Assembly: GCF_001741865.1 (NCBI RefSeq)
Contig: NZ_CP017147.1
Span: 3,029,001-3,093,000 of the forward strand
Direction of reading: 5' to 3'
Source: Bosea vaviloviae
GTDB lineage: Bacteria > Pseudomonadota > Alphaproteobacteria > Rhizobiales > Beijerinckiaceae
Length of the DNA: 64,000 nucleotides
In this document: in pieces, positions 53,446 to 63,700 of the stretch
Layout: each line of letters opens with the position of its first letter
Numbering within the stretch: position 1 is the first letter of the stretch
The notes under the pieces: generated by a model
Databases searched by the model: none
Seen by the model: only the letters and a program-made list of their open reading frames with translations
What the model was told of the DNA's origin: nothing
Made by a program: the position numbers and the translations under genes

Positions 53446-54006
53446 GTGGTTGCCGTCGACGTTCTCGCCGAGCCCCTTCGTTCCGAGACCCGAGACCTGT
53501 CGGTCGATTGGCCGGTCGCGCTCTATGAGACGCTGAAGGCGGCCGGGATCAGCCACATCTCCTATGTGCCCGATGCCGGGCACGCGACATTGATCGAGCT
53601 GTTCAATGCCGATCCCGAAGTCGTCACCAATGTGCTGACGACCGAGGAGGAAGGGGTCGCGATTGCGGCCGGCAGCTGGCTCGGCGGCAAGCGCAGCGTC
53701 CTCTTGATGCAGTCCTCGGGTGTCGGGAACTGCATCAACATGCTCTCGCTGCCGGTCCAGGCGCGCTTTCCGTTCCTGACCCTGGTGACGATGCGCGGCG
53801 AATGGGCCGAGTTCAATCCCTGGCAGGTCCCGATGGGACAGGCGACGCAAGCCGCGCTGGAAGCGATCGGCGTGACCGTCCTGCGTGCCGAGACCGGCGC
53901 CGATCTGGTCGAGACCGTAGCCCAGGCCGCGACGATGGCTTTCGAGGCCGACCAGCAGATCGCCGTGCTGATCGGGCAGCGCCTCCTCGGCAAGAAGAAG
54001 TGGTGA
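53446..54006 (+). CDS. TPP-dependent decarboxylase alpha subunit (sulfopyruvate/phosphonopyruvate decarboxylase type)
   Basis: A 186-residue protein equal to the pyrimidine-binding half of a thiamine pyrophosphate enzyme. VALYETLKAAGISHISYVPD and VLTTEEEGVAIAAGSWLGGK, with its catalytic glutamate, and QSSGVGNCINML match the sulfopyruvate decarboxylase alpha (ComD) and phosphonopyruvate decarboxylase group. These remove CO2 from 3-sulfopyruvate, phosphonopyruvate or related 2-oxo acids. The beta half follows immediately. The LysR operator lies upstream. Confidence 0.85.
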   Translation: MVAVDVLAEPLRSETRDLSVDWPVALYETLKAAGISHISYVPDAGHATLIELFNADPEVVTNVLTTEEEGVAIAAGSWLGGKRSVLLMQSSGVGNCINMLSLPVQARFPFLTLVTMRGEWAEFNPWQVPMGQATQAALEAIGVTVLRAETGADLVETVAQAATMAFEADQQIAVLIGQRLLGKKKW

Positions 54007-54011
54007 ATCCG

Positions 54012-54614
54012 ATGACGCTTCTCACCATGGCAGCTCCGACAATGGACCGCCGCGTCGCGGTGAAGACGCTGCTCGATGCGCGTGACGGCGCGCTTGTCGT
54101 CACCGGGCTGGGCTCGCCGAGCTATGACGTTCACGCTGCAGGCGACCGCGACGACAACTATTATCTCTGGGGCGCGATGGGCGGGGCTGCGCTGGTCGGT
54201 CTCGGCATCGCCCAGGCCCAGCCGGAGAAGCGGGTGATGGTCATCACCGGCGATGGCGAGCAGCTCATGGCCTTCGGCGCGCTGGCGACGATCGCCGTGG
54301 CCAAGCCTAAAAACCTCGATGTGATCGTGCTCGACAACCAGCATTTCGGTGAAACCGGCATGCAGGCGAGCCATACCGGGCGCGGCATCGCCTTCGACCA
54401 GATCGCGGTCGCCTGCGGCTTCACCGAGACCGCCGAATTGCGCACGCTCGCGCAGGTGGATCGGCTCTGCGACAGCCTGAGGCAGCCCAGCGCCGGACCG
54501 CGTCTGTTCGTTCTCAAGGTCGCGGCCGAAAACCTGCCCCGTTCCTTGCCGCCGCGCGATGCGGTGCATGTCAAGAACCGGTTCCGCAGGCATCTCGGCT
54601 TTGAGCCCTGCTAA
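54012..54614 (+). CDS. TPP-dependent decarboxylase beta subunit
   Basis: A 200-residue protein equal to the pyrophosphate-binding half of the same enzyme. The TPP motif is VMVITGDGEQLMAFGAL, followed about 25 residues later by IVLDNQHFGETG, with the Asn and Gly of the family. LVVTGLGSPSYDVHA is typical of ComE-like subunits. The ATG at 54012 is chosen; a GTG at 54003 would overlap the alpha stop. Alpha and beta must assemble for activity. The SDR and VOC genes after the E element may belong to the same pathway. Confidence 0.85.
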   Translation: MTLLTMAAPTMDRRVAVKTLLDARDGALVVTGLGSPSYDVHAAGDRDDNYYLWGAMGGAALVGLGIAQAQPEKRVMVITGDGEQLMAFGALATIAVAKPKNLDVIVLDNQHFGETGMQASHTGRGIAFDQIAVACGFTETAELRTLAQVDRLCDSLRQPSAGPRLFVLKVAAENLPRSLPPRDAVHVKNRFRRHLGFEPC

Positions 54615-54666
54615 GGGCCGGTTTGGAAACTCTGAGAGCCCTCATCCTAAACTCCAGCCCTCATCC

Positions 54667-54902
54667 TGAGAGACTGGCCTGAAATGAACCCAAAGATTTC
54701 AATGGCTCTGTCTTCGCCACCAACGCACCGTCATTCCGGACGCAGCGAAGCGGAGATCCGGAATCCATCGTAGAGCTCCGGTGGCCTCCGATGGATTCCG
54801 GATCTGCGCCGCTTGCGCGGCTTGTCCGGAATGACGGCGCGGCTGATGGCAAGCGATCGGAGGTTCTGGATATCGCTCGATTCATTTCAGGTCAGCCTCT
54901 GA
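54667..54902. repeat. E element (MITE-like, 236 bp)
   Basis: Terminal inverted repeats of 22 bp agree at 19 positions: left TGAGAGACTGGCCTGAAATG, right TTCATTTCAGGTCAGCCTCT. Inside is a long palindrome from CGTCATTCCGGACGCAGC to GCTTGTCCGGAATGACG. No coding capacity. This is the most complete copy. 54903-55058 shows no other feature. Confidence 0.8.
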
Positions 54903-55058
54903 GGCGCCGCGCAGCGGCGTCTCGAAGGATGCGGGCTGGAATTTCCACACGAGCCCTGAAGCCCGCTGCCGCTGACCTGTCGCTGCTCAGCTTCGACAGG
55001 AACCGCTGCATGAGACCGCCGTTTCCTGGAGACGGCCGCTTATTGAAGGACGCAGAGA

Positions 55059-55871
55059 ATGAGACTGGTGGGAAAGACTGCCGTCGTGACCGGCGCCGCG
55101 CGCGGCATCGGGCGCGCCTGCGCCGAGCGTTTGCTGGCGGAGGGAGCCAGGGTCGTCATCGCCGATATCGACAGCGTCCGGCTCGCTGAAACCGCAGCGG
55201 CTTTGGGCAACACTGATACCGTGCTCGCGGTGGTCACGGATGTCAGCGACAAGGCTCAGGTCGAGGCCCTGATCGCAGCCGCGGTAAGCCAATTCGGCCG
55301 GGTCGATATCATGCTCAACAATGCCGGCATCGCCATGGTGCAGGGCTTCCTCGACGTGACCAAGGCCGATTACGACAAGGTTCTCGGCATCAATCTGGAA
55401 GGTGCCTTCTGGGGCACGCAGGCCGCGGCGCGCCAGATGATCGCGCAAGGACAAAGCGGGGGCGGGCAGGGCGGCGTCATCATCAACATGTCCTCGATCA
55501 ATTCGGGCCTCGCCAATCCCAATGTGGCGACCTACGCCATCACCAAGGGCGGCATGAACCAGATCACCAGCACGGCTGCGGTCGCTTTCGCCAGGGACGG
55601 CATCCGTGTGGTCGGTGTCGGGCCGGGCACGATCGACACCGAGATGATCCGGGGTGACTTCGTCGCCAGCGCGACCGATCGCACGATCATCGCGCGCACA
55701 CCGCTGGGCCGTTACGGCACGGCCGCCGAAATCGCTGCGGTCGTGGCGTTCCTCGCCAGCGACGACGCCTCCTACATCACCGGCGAGACGATCTACCCGG
55801 ACGGCGGACGGCGTGTCCTGAACTACGTCATGCCCGAACATGTCGTGCCCGAGCAGGAGGCCGTTTCATGA
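55059..55871 (+). CDS. SDR family NAD(P)-dependent oxidoreductase
   Basis: A 270-residue classical SDR. It has the cofactor motif VVTGAARGIGRACAERLLAE, NNAG at DIMLNNAGIAMV, catalytic serine in NMSSINSGLA, and Tyr-Lys in ATYAITKGGMNQ. Asp after beta-2 (VVIADIDSVR) suggests NAD preference. All catalytic residues are present, unlike the SDR at 16.2 kb. The VOC gene overlaps its stop by ATGA. It may reduce the aldehyde or oxidise the alcohol produced by the upstream decarboxylase. Confidence 0.93.
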   Translation: MRLVGKTAVVTGAARGIGRACAERLLAEGARVVIADIDSVRLAETAAALGNTDTVLAVVTDVSDKAQVEALIAAAVSQFGRVDIMLNNAGIAMVQGFLDVTKADYDKVLGINLEGAFWGTQAAARQMIAQGQSGGGQGGVIINMSSINSGLANPNVATYAITKGGMNQITSTAAVAFARDGIRVVGVGPGTIDTEMIRGDFVASATDRTIIARTPLGRYGTAAEIAAVVAFLASDDASYITGETIYPDGGRRVLNYVMPEHVVPEQEAVS

Positions 55872-56314
55872 GCCTCTTCGACAAGCTGCACCATATCTGC
55901 ATCGTCGTTGCCGATATCGACAAGGCGCAGGCCTATTACGAAGCGATCGGCATCGGGCCGTGGCAGGATTACCCGCCCTTGGCTGAATACAAGGAGCTCT
56001 CCGTTCCCAACGTCGAGGCCTTCAGGGAGCTGAAATACCGCTTCTGCAATCTCCCGACCGTGCAGATGCAGCTCTGCGAGCCGCCGCAGAAGCCCTGTCC
56101 CCAGCGCGAATTTCTCGACACCAAGGGCGAGGGCGTCTTCCATATCGGTTTCGAGGTCGCCGATGCCGACACGGCCGAAGCCGAAGGCAAGGCTGCCGGC
56201 ATGGGCGTGCTCTCGAAGGGACGCCGCGATAATGGGACCGGCTTCACCTATTACGACAGCGCCGCCTCCGCCGGCGTCGTCCTGCTCTCGCGGGCGACCA
56301 ACCCGACGACGTGA
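55868..56314 (+). CDS. VOC family protein (glyoxalase/methylmalonyl-CoA epimerase-like)
   Basis: A 148-residue vicinal-oxygen-chelate protein. The start FDKLHHICIVVADIDKAQAY carries the first metal histidine, with EFLDTKGEGVFHIGFEVADA supplying the second and a glutamate. Such proteins isomerise, epimerise or cleave metal-chelated substrates; the pattern is closest to epimerase-type members. Coupled to the SDR by a 4-bp overlap, so it likely acts on the same metabolite series. Confidence 0.88.
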   Translation: MSLFDKLHHICIVVADIDKAQAYYEAIGIGPWQDYPPLAEYKELSVPNVEAFRELKYRFCNLPTVQMQLCEPPQKPCPQREFLDTKGEGVFHIGFEVADADTAEAEGKAAGMGVLSKGRRDNGTGFTYYDSAASAGVVLLSRATNPTT

Positions 56315-56449
56315 GGCGCGCGATCGCGCTGAACGCCTGAGCCGGGCGAGGGCTATTGAAGCGATCTGCAACTCTGCTGATCGATGGCAGTCGTTCGGCC
56401 GGCGCCTGCTCTGGACGCGATCCATTGATCACCGTTGCAATGGAAATTC

Positions 56450-56468
56450 GTACGCATTAAATACGTAC
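56450..56468. promoter_or_regulatory. Operator of the TacAT-like toxin-antitoxin pair
   Basis: GTACG-CATTAAATA-CGTAC is an inverted repeat 60 bp upstream of the antitoxin start, in an otherwise promoter-like stretch. It is the expected kind of binding site for the ribbon-helix-helix antitoxin. Confidence 0.55.
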
Positions 56469-56527
56469 ATGATAGGCTGACGTGGCACGTGGCCATAGGC
56501 TGTCACAACTGGAATCGGGGACAGGCC

Positions 56528-56806
56528 ATGGCACGCACCGCCCTTGACGACACAAATCGGATGAACCTCCGCATCAAGCCGGACGCGAAGGCGCGGCTGA
56601 TGCGTGCGGCTGCTCTGCGCCATACCGATCTGACCAGTTTCGTCACCCAGTCCGCCCTGCGCGCGGCCGATGCCGTCATCGCTGAAGCCGATGTGACCAA
56701 GGTGTCGGAGCGTGACTTTTTTCGGATCCTGGAATTGCTGGACAACCCGCCAAAGCCGAATGCGAGGTTGAAAGCCGCCGCCGCCGCCTTGCCGAAGTCC
56801 CTGTGA
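56528..56806 (+). CDS. DUF1778 antitoxin (TacA-like)
   Basis: A 92-residue antitoxin. The ribbon-helix-helix region runs RMNLRIKPDAKARLMRAAAL then RHTDLTSFVTQSALRAADAV, the DUF1778 signature. The C-terminal tail (LLDNPPKPNARLKAAAAAL) is the toxin-binding element of this family. The stop overlaps the toxin start (GTGA), and an inverted repeat lies upstream. It neutralises the acetyltransferase toxin and represses the operon. Confidence 0.93.
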   Translation: MARTALDDTNRMNLRIKPDAKARLMRAAALRHTDLTSFVTQSALRAADAVIAEADVTKVSERDFFRILELLDNPPKPNARLKAAAAALPKSL

Positions 56807-57330
56807 GCCTTCCCGCCTGGCATGAGGAGCCGATCACGAAGGCGCATGATCGAAAGGCCTTCGACTGCGGTGTGAGCGAGCTGAATAGGTTCCTCGAGCG
56901 GTTTGCCCGGCAAGGGCATGAGCACAACGCCGTGAAGACGTTTTGCGCAATCGCGGACGACACACCCAACAAGGTCCTGGGGTTCTATAGCCTTACCCCA
57001 ACCTCGATCGCATACGAGGCGGTTCCCCCTGCCATGACCAGGGGGCTGGCCCGCCATAGGGTGGCTGGCTTCCTGCTCGCGCGGCTTGCCGTCGACAAGA
57101 CCGTCGGCGGCCAAGGCCTCGGCGGGCAGCTCCTCCTTGCGGCGGCTTTGCGTTGCCTGCGGGTGACGGTGGAAGTCGGCGGAGTTTTGCTGATCATCGA
57201 CGCCAAAGATGACCGCGCCGCGCAATGGTATTGCAGCTTTGGCGCGGAGCGAGCCGCCGACCAGCCGCTCACTCTGGTTGCGCCACTGACCACCTTCGCT
57301 GAAGCGCTTCGCGAAACAGGGCACCTTTAG
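56803..57330 (+). CDS. GNAT acetyltransferase toxin (TacT-like)
   Basis: A 175-residue GNAT toxin that acetylates the amino acid on charged tRNA and blocks translation in this family. ITKAHDRKAFDCGVSELNRF is the standard start. The acetyl-CoA loop is VGGQGLGGQLLLAAAL. The catalytic tyrosine is in AAQWYCSFGAERA. All core residues are present. The GTG start overlaps the antitoxin stop by 4 bp. A terminator follows 6 bp after the stop. Confidence 0.93.
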   Translation: MSLPAWHEEPITKAHDRKAFDCGVSELNRFLERFARQGHEHNAVKTFCAIADDTPNKVLGFYSLTPTSIAYEAVPPAMTRGLARHRVAGFLLARLAVDKTVGGQGLGGQLLLAAALRCLRVTVEVGGVLLIIDAKDDRAAQWYCSFGAERAADQPLTLVAPLTTFAEALRETGHL

Positions 57331-57335
57331 AGCAT

Positions 57336-57357
57336 CGGCCCCGTGGGGGCCGGTTTT
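57336..57357 (+). terminator. Terminator of the TacAT-like operon
   Basis: The stem CGGCCCC / GGGGCCG (57336-57352) with a GTG loop is followed by GTTTTC. The outer arms AGCATCGG and CCGATGC extend the structure. Confidence 0.65.
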
Positions 57358-57458
57358 CGGGACGAGCCGATGCAAGACTGCGGACGCGGCGAGGCTTCAG
57401 CAGGCCTTGAAGGGACGTGCCCGAACCTTGCGCAAGGACCTCGCCACCGGCCAACCGA

Positions 57459-57616
57459 GAGAGCGCGGGGAACCCTTCTCCTGTAAGGAGAAGGGCAGGG
57501 ATGAGGTGTCGGCCCCTGGACCAGTAAAGCGTAAAGCCAACCGCATGCGGTGGTGAGGGCTCGGCCGCTCCGGATAACGGCCGACACCTCACCCTGCCCT
57601 CTCCTTACAGGAGAGG
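57459..57616. repeat. B-B' composite without A insertion
   Basis: Hairpin B (TTCTCCTGTAAGGAGAA), inner GATGAGGTGTCGGCCCCTGG, and inverted B' (CTCTCCTTACAGGAGAG). It shows what the composites at 17096 and 51957 look like without the nested A element. 57617-57753 shows nothing else. Confidence 0.8.
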
Positions 57617-57753
57617 GTTCCGCCGCGAGGTTCGCTTGCAATGACGGCCCGGGCGGTGTGGACAGGGCTCCAGCGACCTTCCGAACCATCCTTCGAGACG
57701 CCGCTTACATGCCTCCTCAGGATGAGGGCTCAAGTCCCAAACAATGTCTCGGC

Positions 57754-60700
57754 TCAGAAGCTGACCCTCAACTGGGCTGTGCCGCCGATGCGGCGGGTCT
57801 TTGCCGCGAGTTCGGAGTCGAGGCGCATGCCGAGGCTGACGCTGGGGCTGAGCTTGATGTCGGCCCCTGCCGAGAGCAGGGCGGCGTTGCGCTCGGGCCT
57901 AGCGCCTGTGATGCTGAAGCTGGCGCCGGCAAGCCCGTTGATCGAGGCGGTGAGGTCTGCGTCGCGCTGGTAGTAGCGCGCCCAGGCGGCGCGGACGAAG
58001 CCGGTGACCGGGGTCGCGCCGAGCATCAGCGTGGCGTCGAGCTGCAGGCCGAGCTCGCTGCGGCTGGTCATGTCGGAACGCCTCGCCAGCGTCAGCATGC
58101 CCGCCGTCGCGCCGGCCCTGTCGCGCTCGACCGCGGCGGGGCTCTTGGCCTGCACCGCCTGGAAGGCGGCGAAGGGCGCGACAGTGAACCCACCCCAACC
58201 CGCCATCGGGACAATCGCCACCGGGAGACTGGCCTCGATCCGCCCGCTCCACGCCTGCGTGACGTAAGATGCGGCGACGCCGCTGCGGGCGAGGGCGGGA
58301 ATAGCGCGGTTGGTATCGGTGTCGAGCCTGGCATAGCCCAGCGCCGCGCCGAGATGGACCGGGCCGAGGACGGTGCGGCCATAGAGGCCGGCCTGGAAGA
58401 CATCGGCCTGCGCCTTGCCGAACCCGCCCGCAAGCGAGGCGCGCGACTGGCCGCCCGAGACCGCGGCGCCCACCACCGTGTTGCTGCCCAGCCGGATATC
58501 GGCGCCGACAGCGAGATGGCCGTCGGAGAGGCTACGGTTCGCCGAGCCCACGGCCCTGTCGCCGTCGCTGCGCCCGGTCGAGCCGAAGCTCGCGCCCCAG
58601 AGCGAGAAGCGCGCCGGATCGAGGCTCGCCCGTACTGGCCCGTCCTGTCTTGAGGGCAGGTCGGCTGTGAAGCCGGCCGCGCCGCCAGGGCCGTTCGCGA
58701 GCCGCCCGGTGGCGGATCCGTCGAGCATGGTGCGCAGGAACTGCCCCGCCGCGCTGTTGGCCATTGCGGGCGCGGCGGTGTGGGCCTCGCCGGAGAGCTG
58801 GTTCACGGCGCCGGGAATGGCGGCGGCCGGCAGGTTGTAGATCGCAAACAGCACAGACGGATCGGCGCCGTTGGCCACTGCCGCGTCGATGCCCCGTGCC
58901 ACGGCATAGGCATTGGTCGAGCGGCCCAGGCCTGGTTGACCTGAGCCTGGTAGGCCCGCGCCAGGACCCGGGGCTGGCGTCGGGGTGGGATCGGCAACGA
59001 TCGGCGCCAGCGGCTTTGACGTCAGGGTCAGCTGCACCTGCGTCGCGGTATAGGCGATGCTCGTGGTGACGCCGTCGCCGAAGACGCCTGTCGTGTCGAC
59101 CGGGCTGAAGCTGCCGGTCCGCCCGCCTGCCGCCGAGAGCAGCGTATAGGGCGCGGAGAAGAGGTAAGCGCCGCCCAGTGGCATGAGCCGCAGCGTGCCG
59201 GCGAGCGAGGCGGTGCCGGTGACATTGATCCGGTCGGAGACCGCGCCCTGGATCTCGGCAACATAAGTCGAGCCCGCCCCCAGCACGAGATTGCCGTTCA
59301 CCGTCAGCGTACCCGGCGAGTTGCCCGGCGAGACCGTGCCGTTCACGGTCAGCGAGGGCAGCTGGCCCGAGCCGCCGATCGAGGCGCCGGCTGCCACGGT
59401 GACGCTGGACGATGCGAGGATGGAGCCGTTGACGATGAGCGTGCCGCCAGTGATGGCGGTCGCGCCGGTATAGCTGCTGACGCCCGACAGGGTCTGCGTG
59501 CCGGCGGCGAGCGTCAGCCCGCCACTGCCGGCGATCGCGCCGGAAAATATGGTGGATGCGGCGTTGGCGAGGGTCAATCGCCCGGCACCGAGCGCCACAT
59601 TGCCCGCCCCGGCGAGCGAGGCGATGGCCTGATCGAAGCCGTTGGCGTCGAGGCTGGCTCCCGTCGCGATCGTGACCGTGCTCGCGGCGCTGAACCGGTT
59701 GGCGGCATTCGCCCGCAGCGTGCCGGCATTGACCGCGGTCGCGCCGAGATAGCTTGCCGCGCCCGCCAGCGTGGTGACGCCGGTGCCGTTCTGCTGCAGC
59801 GCGCCGGTGCCCGAGATGTCGCCAGGCAGCGTCAGCGCATCCGTGCGGTTGACGGCAAGGATCGCGTTGTTGGTGATATCGCCGATCATCGAGCCGGTGG
59901 TGCCGCCATTGCCGAGCTGCAAGGTGCCGGCGTTGATCGTGGTGGTGCCGGTATAGCTGTTGGCGCCGGTGAGGATGAGCGTGCCGCTGCCGTTCTGCTG
60001 CAGCGCGCCGGTGCCCGAGATGTCGCCGGACAGCGTCAGCGCGTCCGTGCGGTTGACGGCAAGGATCGCGTTATTGGTGACATCGCCGACAATCGAACCA
60101 GTGGTGCCACTATTGCCGATCTGCAAGGTGCCGGCGCTGATGGTGGTGCCGCCGGTATAGAGGTTGGTGCCGGTCAGGATGAGCGTGCCGCTGCCGTTCT
60201 GATGCAATGCGCCGGTGCCGGACACGATATTGGCGAATGTCACCATGTCCGAGCGGTTGATCGCAAGGATTGCATTGTCGGTGATATCGCCGATAATCGA
60301 GCCGGTGGTGCCGCCATCGCCGAGCTGCAAGGTGCCGGCATTGATCGTGGTGCCGCCATCATAGCTGTTGGCGCCGGTCAGGATGAGCGTGCCGGCGCCC
60401 TGCTTGGTCAGGCCGATGCCGGCGCCCGCGATGGTCGAGCCGATCGTCGCCGTGACGCCTGCATCGGTCGTGATGAAACTCTTGCTCGGATCGCTGAAGG
60501 GATCGCCGGTCATGGTCAGGGTTCCGCCGGTCAGCGAATAGCCGTCGACCGTGAATTGCAGGCCCTGGATGTTCTGCGTGCCAGCGAGGGTGACCGTGCC
60601 CGCCAGCCCTGCGAAAATGCCGACGCCGCCACGCCACTGATCGTTGATTTGCGCGCCAGGTTGCGAGGTCATGTTGGTGTTGGCGGTGCTCCACGTGCCG

Positions 60701-63700
60701 GTACCGCCATTGACGGCTCCGTTGCCGGTCGCATCAGTGCCGTCCCAGAATTGAACAATCTGGCCGGCCCCGGCCAGCAGCACGTTCAGCTGGTTCGGGA
60801 TCGTCGCGTAGATCGTATTGTTCAACGCGCCGGAATTGACGGTGTCGTACGCCCCGGAGATCGTTCCAGCCACCTGGTAAAGCCGGTACCAGCCTGCCGT
60901 GGTCGAGACGAGGTTGAGCGTGCCGCCCATCGACAGATTGCCGCCGACATTCACAAGATCATTGCTCGCGCCGCCAACGATACCCGACTGACCAAGCTCG
61001 AACGTGCTGATCGCGCCACTGTTCTGAACCAGATTGCCGCTGATGGTCAGCGTCCCCGGGCTGAAGCCCGCGGACAGGACGCCGCCTGCATTGACCGCGA
61101 CATTGCCGCCGACCGTGCCGGTTCCGCCCAGCGTGCCGCCATTGTTGACGTTGACGGCGGCTGCGCCGTTGCCGAGCGTTCCACCGGCGCCCATCAGCAG
61201 CCTGCCGGAATTGACATTGACCGTGCCTGTGAACGCCGAGCTGTTCCCGGTCAGGATCTCGGTGCCGGCCGTCAGCGTCAGCCCGCCACTTCCATTGATG
61301 GCGCCGCCAAACGTGCCTGACGCGTTCGACAGCGTCAGCGTCCGGGAGCCGAGCGCCACGGTGCCGCCGCTGCCGGCCAGCGACTTGATCGTCGCGCCGC
61401 CGCCTGCCGAAGCGGAAATATTGAAGGATCCGCCTGTTGCCAGGTTCACGCCGCTTGAACTTGCGGTGCTGCCTGTGCCGCTCAGGGCTAGGGTGCCACC
61501 ATTAATGAAGGTCGCGCCAGTATAAGTGTTGGTGCCAGCCAGGGTCTCCGTCCCCGCCGTCAGCGTCAGCCCGCCGCTTCCGCTGATGGCACCCGCGAAT
61601 GTGCCGGAGCCGTTCGACAGCGTAAGGGTTTTCGACCCAAGGCCAACAGTCCCGGCGCCGGCCAACGATGTGATGCTCGCGCCAACGCCGGTTAAAAACG
61701 AAATGTCGAACCCGCCGCCGGCTGCGATCGTAACGCCGCTGGAGGCCGCGATGCTGCCGCCATCAACCAGCGCCAGGAAACCACCGTTAACGGTGGTCGC
61801 GCCCGTATAGCTGTTGCTCCCGCCCAGGCCCTGGGTCCCTGTCATGTGCGTCATGCCGCCACTTCCATTAATCGTGCCGTGAAACACGTTCAGAAGGGTG
61901 TTCGACAACGTCAGTGAGTTCGCGCCCAGCGTCACGGTGCCGCCGGTTCCATCTAGCGTTCTGATGGTCACGCCTGGGTCGGTCGAAGCAGAAATGTCGA
62001 AGACCCCGCCTGAACTGAGGGTCACGCCCGCCGAAGCTATAATGCTGCCGCCTCCGACCAGCGCCAACGTGCCACCATTGATGGTGGTCGCGCCGGTATA
62101 GCCATTGCTCCCGGTCAAGATTTGCGTTCCTGCCGCCAGCGTCAGACCGCCGCTACCGTTGATCGCGCCGCCGAACGTGCCGGAGGCGTTCGACAATGTC
62201 AGTGTCTTGGTGTCGAGCGTCACGGTCCCGCCCGCGCCGGCCAGCGACCGGATACTGGTGCCAGTCGCCGTCAAGGCCGAAATATCGAAGGACGCGCCTG
62301 GCGCGAGAGTCACGCCACTGGAAGCTGCAATGTCGCCGCGCTCACCCAGTGCCAAAGTCCCGCCATTAATGGTGGTCCTCCCGGTGTAACCGTTGATATA
62401 GGTCAGCGATTCCGTTCCGGCAGCGAGCGTCAGGCCACCGCTTCCATTGATTGCGCCAAGAAATGTGCCAGAAGCGGCGCTTAGAACGAGCGTATTGGAT
62501 CCGAGAGTGACGACGGCGCCGAAGAATGGCCAAGTTTCGGTCGTAAGAGATCTGATTGTTACATTTGGTCCATTCGCGCCAGAAATATCAAACCTTCCGC
62601 TGTTGAGAAGATATACGGCGCTTGAATTTGATATACTACCTGCACCACTTAATAGTAGCGTGCTACTGCCGTCCACGGTTGTCAGCCCCGTGTATCCGTT
62701 TGACCCTGTCAGGGTCTGGCTCGTGGAGCTGAACCTTAACAAAAGACCGCCACTTCCACTGATATCGCCGCCAAATGAGTTAGAGTTACCTAGAATTGCA
62801 TAAGTATTAGATCCAAGCAATACGCTTCCGCCATTACCTGATAGCACAGATCTGGTTGCGTTGACGTTCGTTGAATCAGAGATATCGAACGTGGCGCCAC
62901 TCACCAAATTGAGAGTTCCGCTAATTAGCTGTCCGTTTCCGCTCAATGCTAAGGTGCTGCCAGACGCTATTGATACGCTGTTGGCGAAAGCGAGGCCGGT
63001 CAATGTTAGTCGGCCAACTCCGTTCTGAATGATTGAGCTTGAAGACGCCTCGATCCGATTGGCGAGAGTGACGTCGGTGGATTGATTGAACGCTAAGCTG
63101 CCGTTGACAGCAATGTTTCCGGTGAGAACCCAGCCAGCCTGGAGGTTCAGCGAATTTGTGCCTCCCGTGAAGTTGATGGCGTTGTTGCCGGCTATGGTCC
63201 CGCTATTGGTGATGGTCAGGCCGCTGCCGACAATGCCGTCACCACCACGGCCGCCGCCGTTGCCTGCGATCGTTCCGCTGTTGTTGATGATCAGCCCATT
63301 GACGCTGGCGACGACGCCGTCACCGCCGCGACCGACATTGCCGAAAATGTTGCCTGTGGAGCCGGTGGACGTGTTCCCGCCATCGCCGCCCGTGATGGTG
63401 CCGGAATTTGTTAATACGGCACCTGAAACCGCGATAACGACGCCCGCCCCACCATCACCGCCGTTGCCTGCAAAGCCCCCGATGACAATGCCGGGCTGCG
63501 CGGAGTTGCCTCCGTCCCCACCCGTTCCACCGGCGCCGCCGGTGATCACCGATGCGTTCGAAATGACGTTCGCTCCCCCGATCGCAAGGAGGCCCGTTCC
63601 GCCGCTACCACCGCCGCCGCCGCCGCCGCCCGGATTGCCGCCAGCAATCGCCGTTCCGCCGCTGCCGCCAGCACCTCCGTTCTGACCCGTTAATGGGGCG

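Noticed and set aside
59771..62803. Several plus-strand frames rich in Val, Pro and Ser opposite the autotransporter
   Set aside because: They mirror the repeat periodicity of the autotransporter; no start signals.
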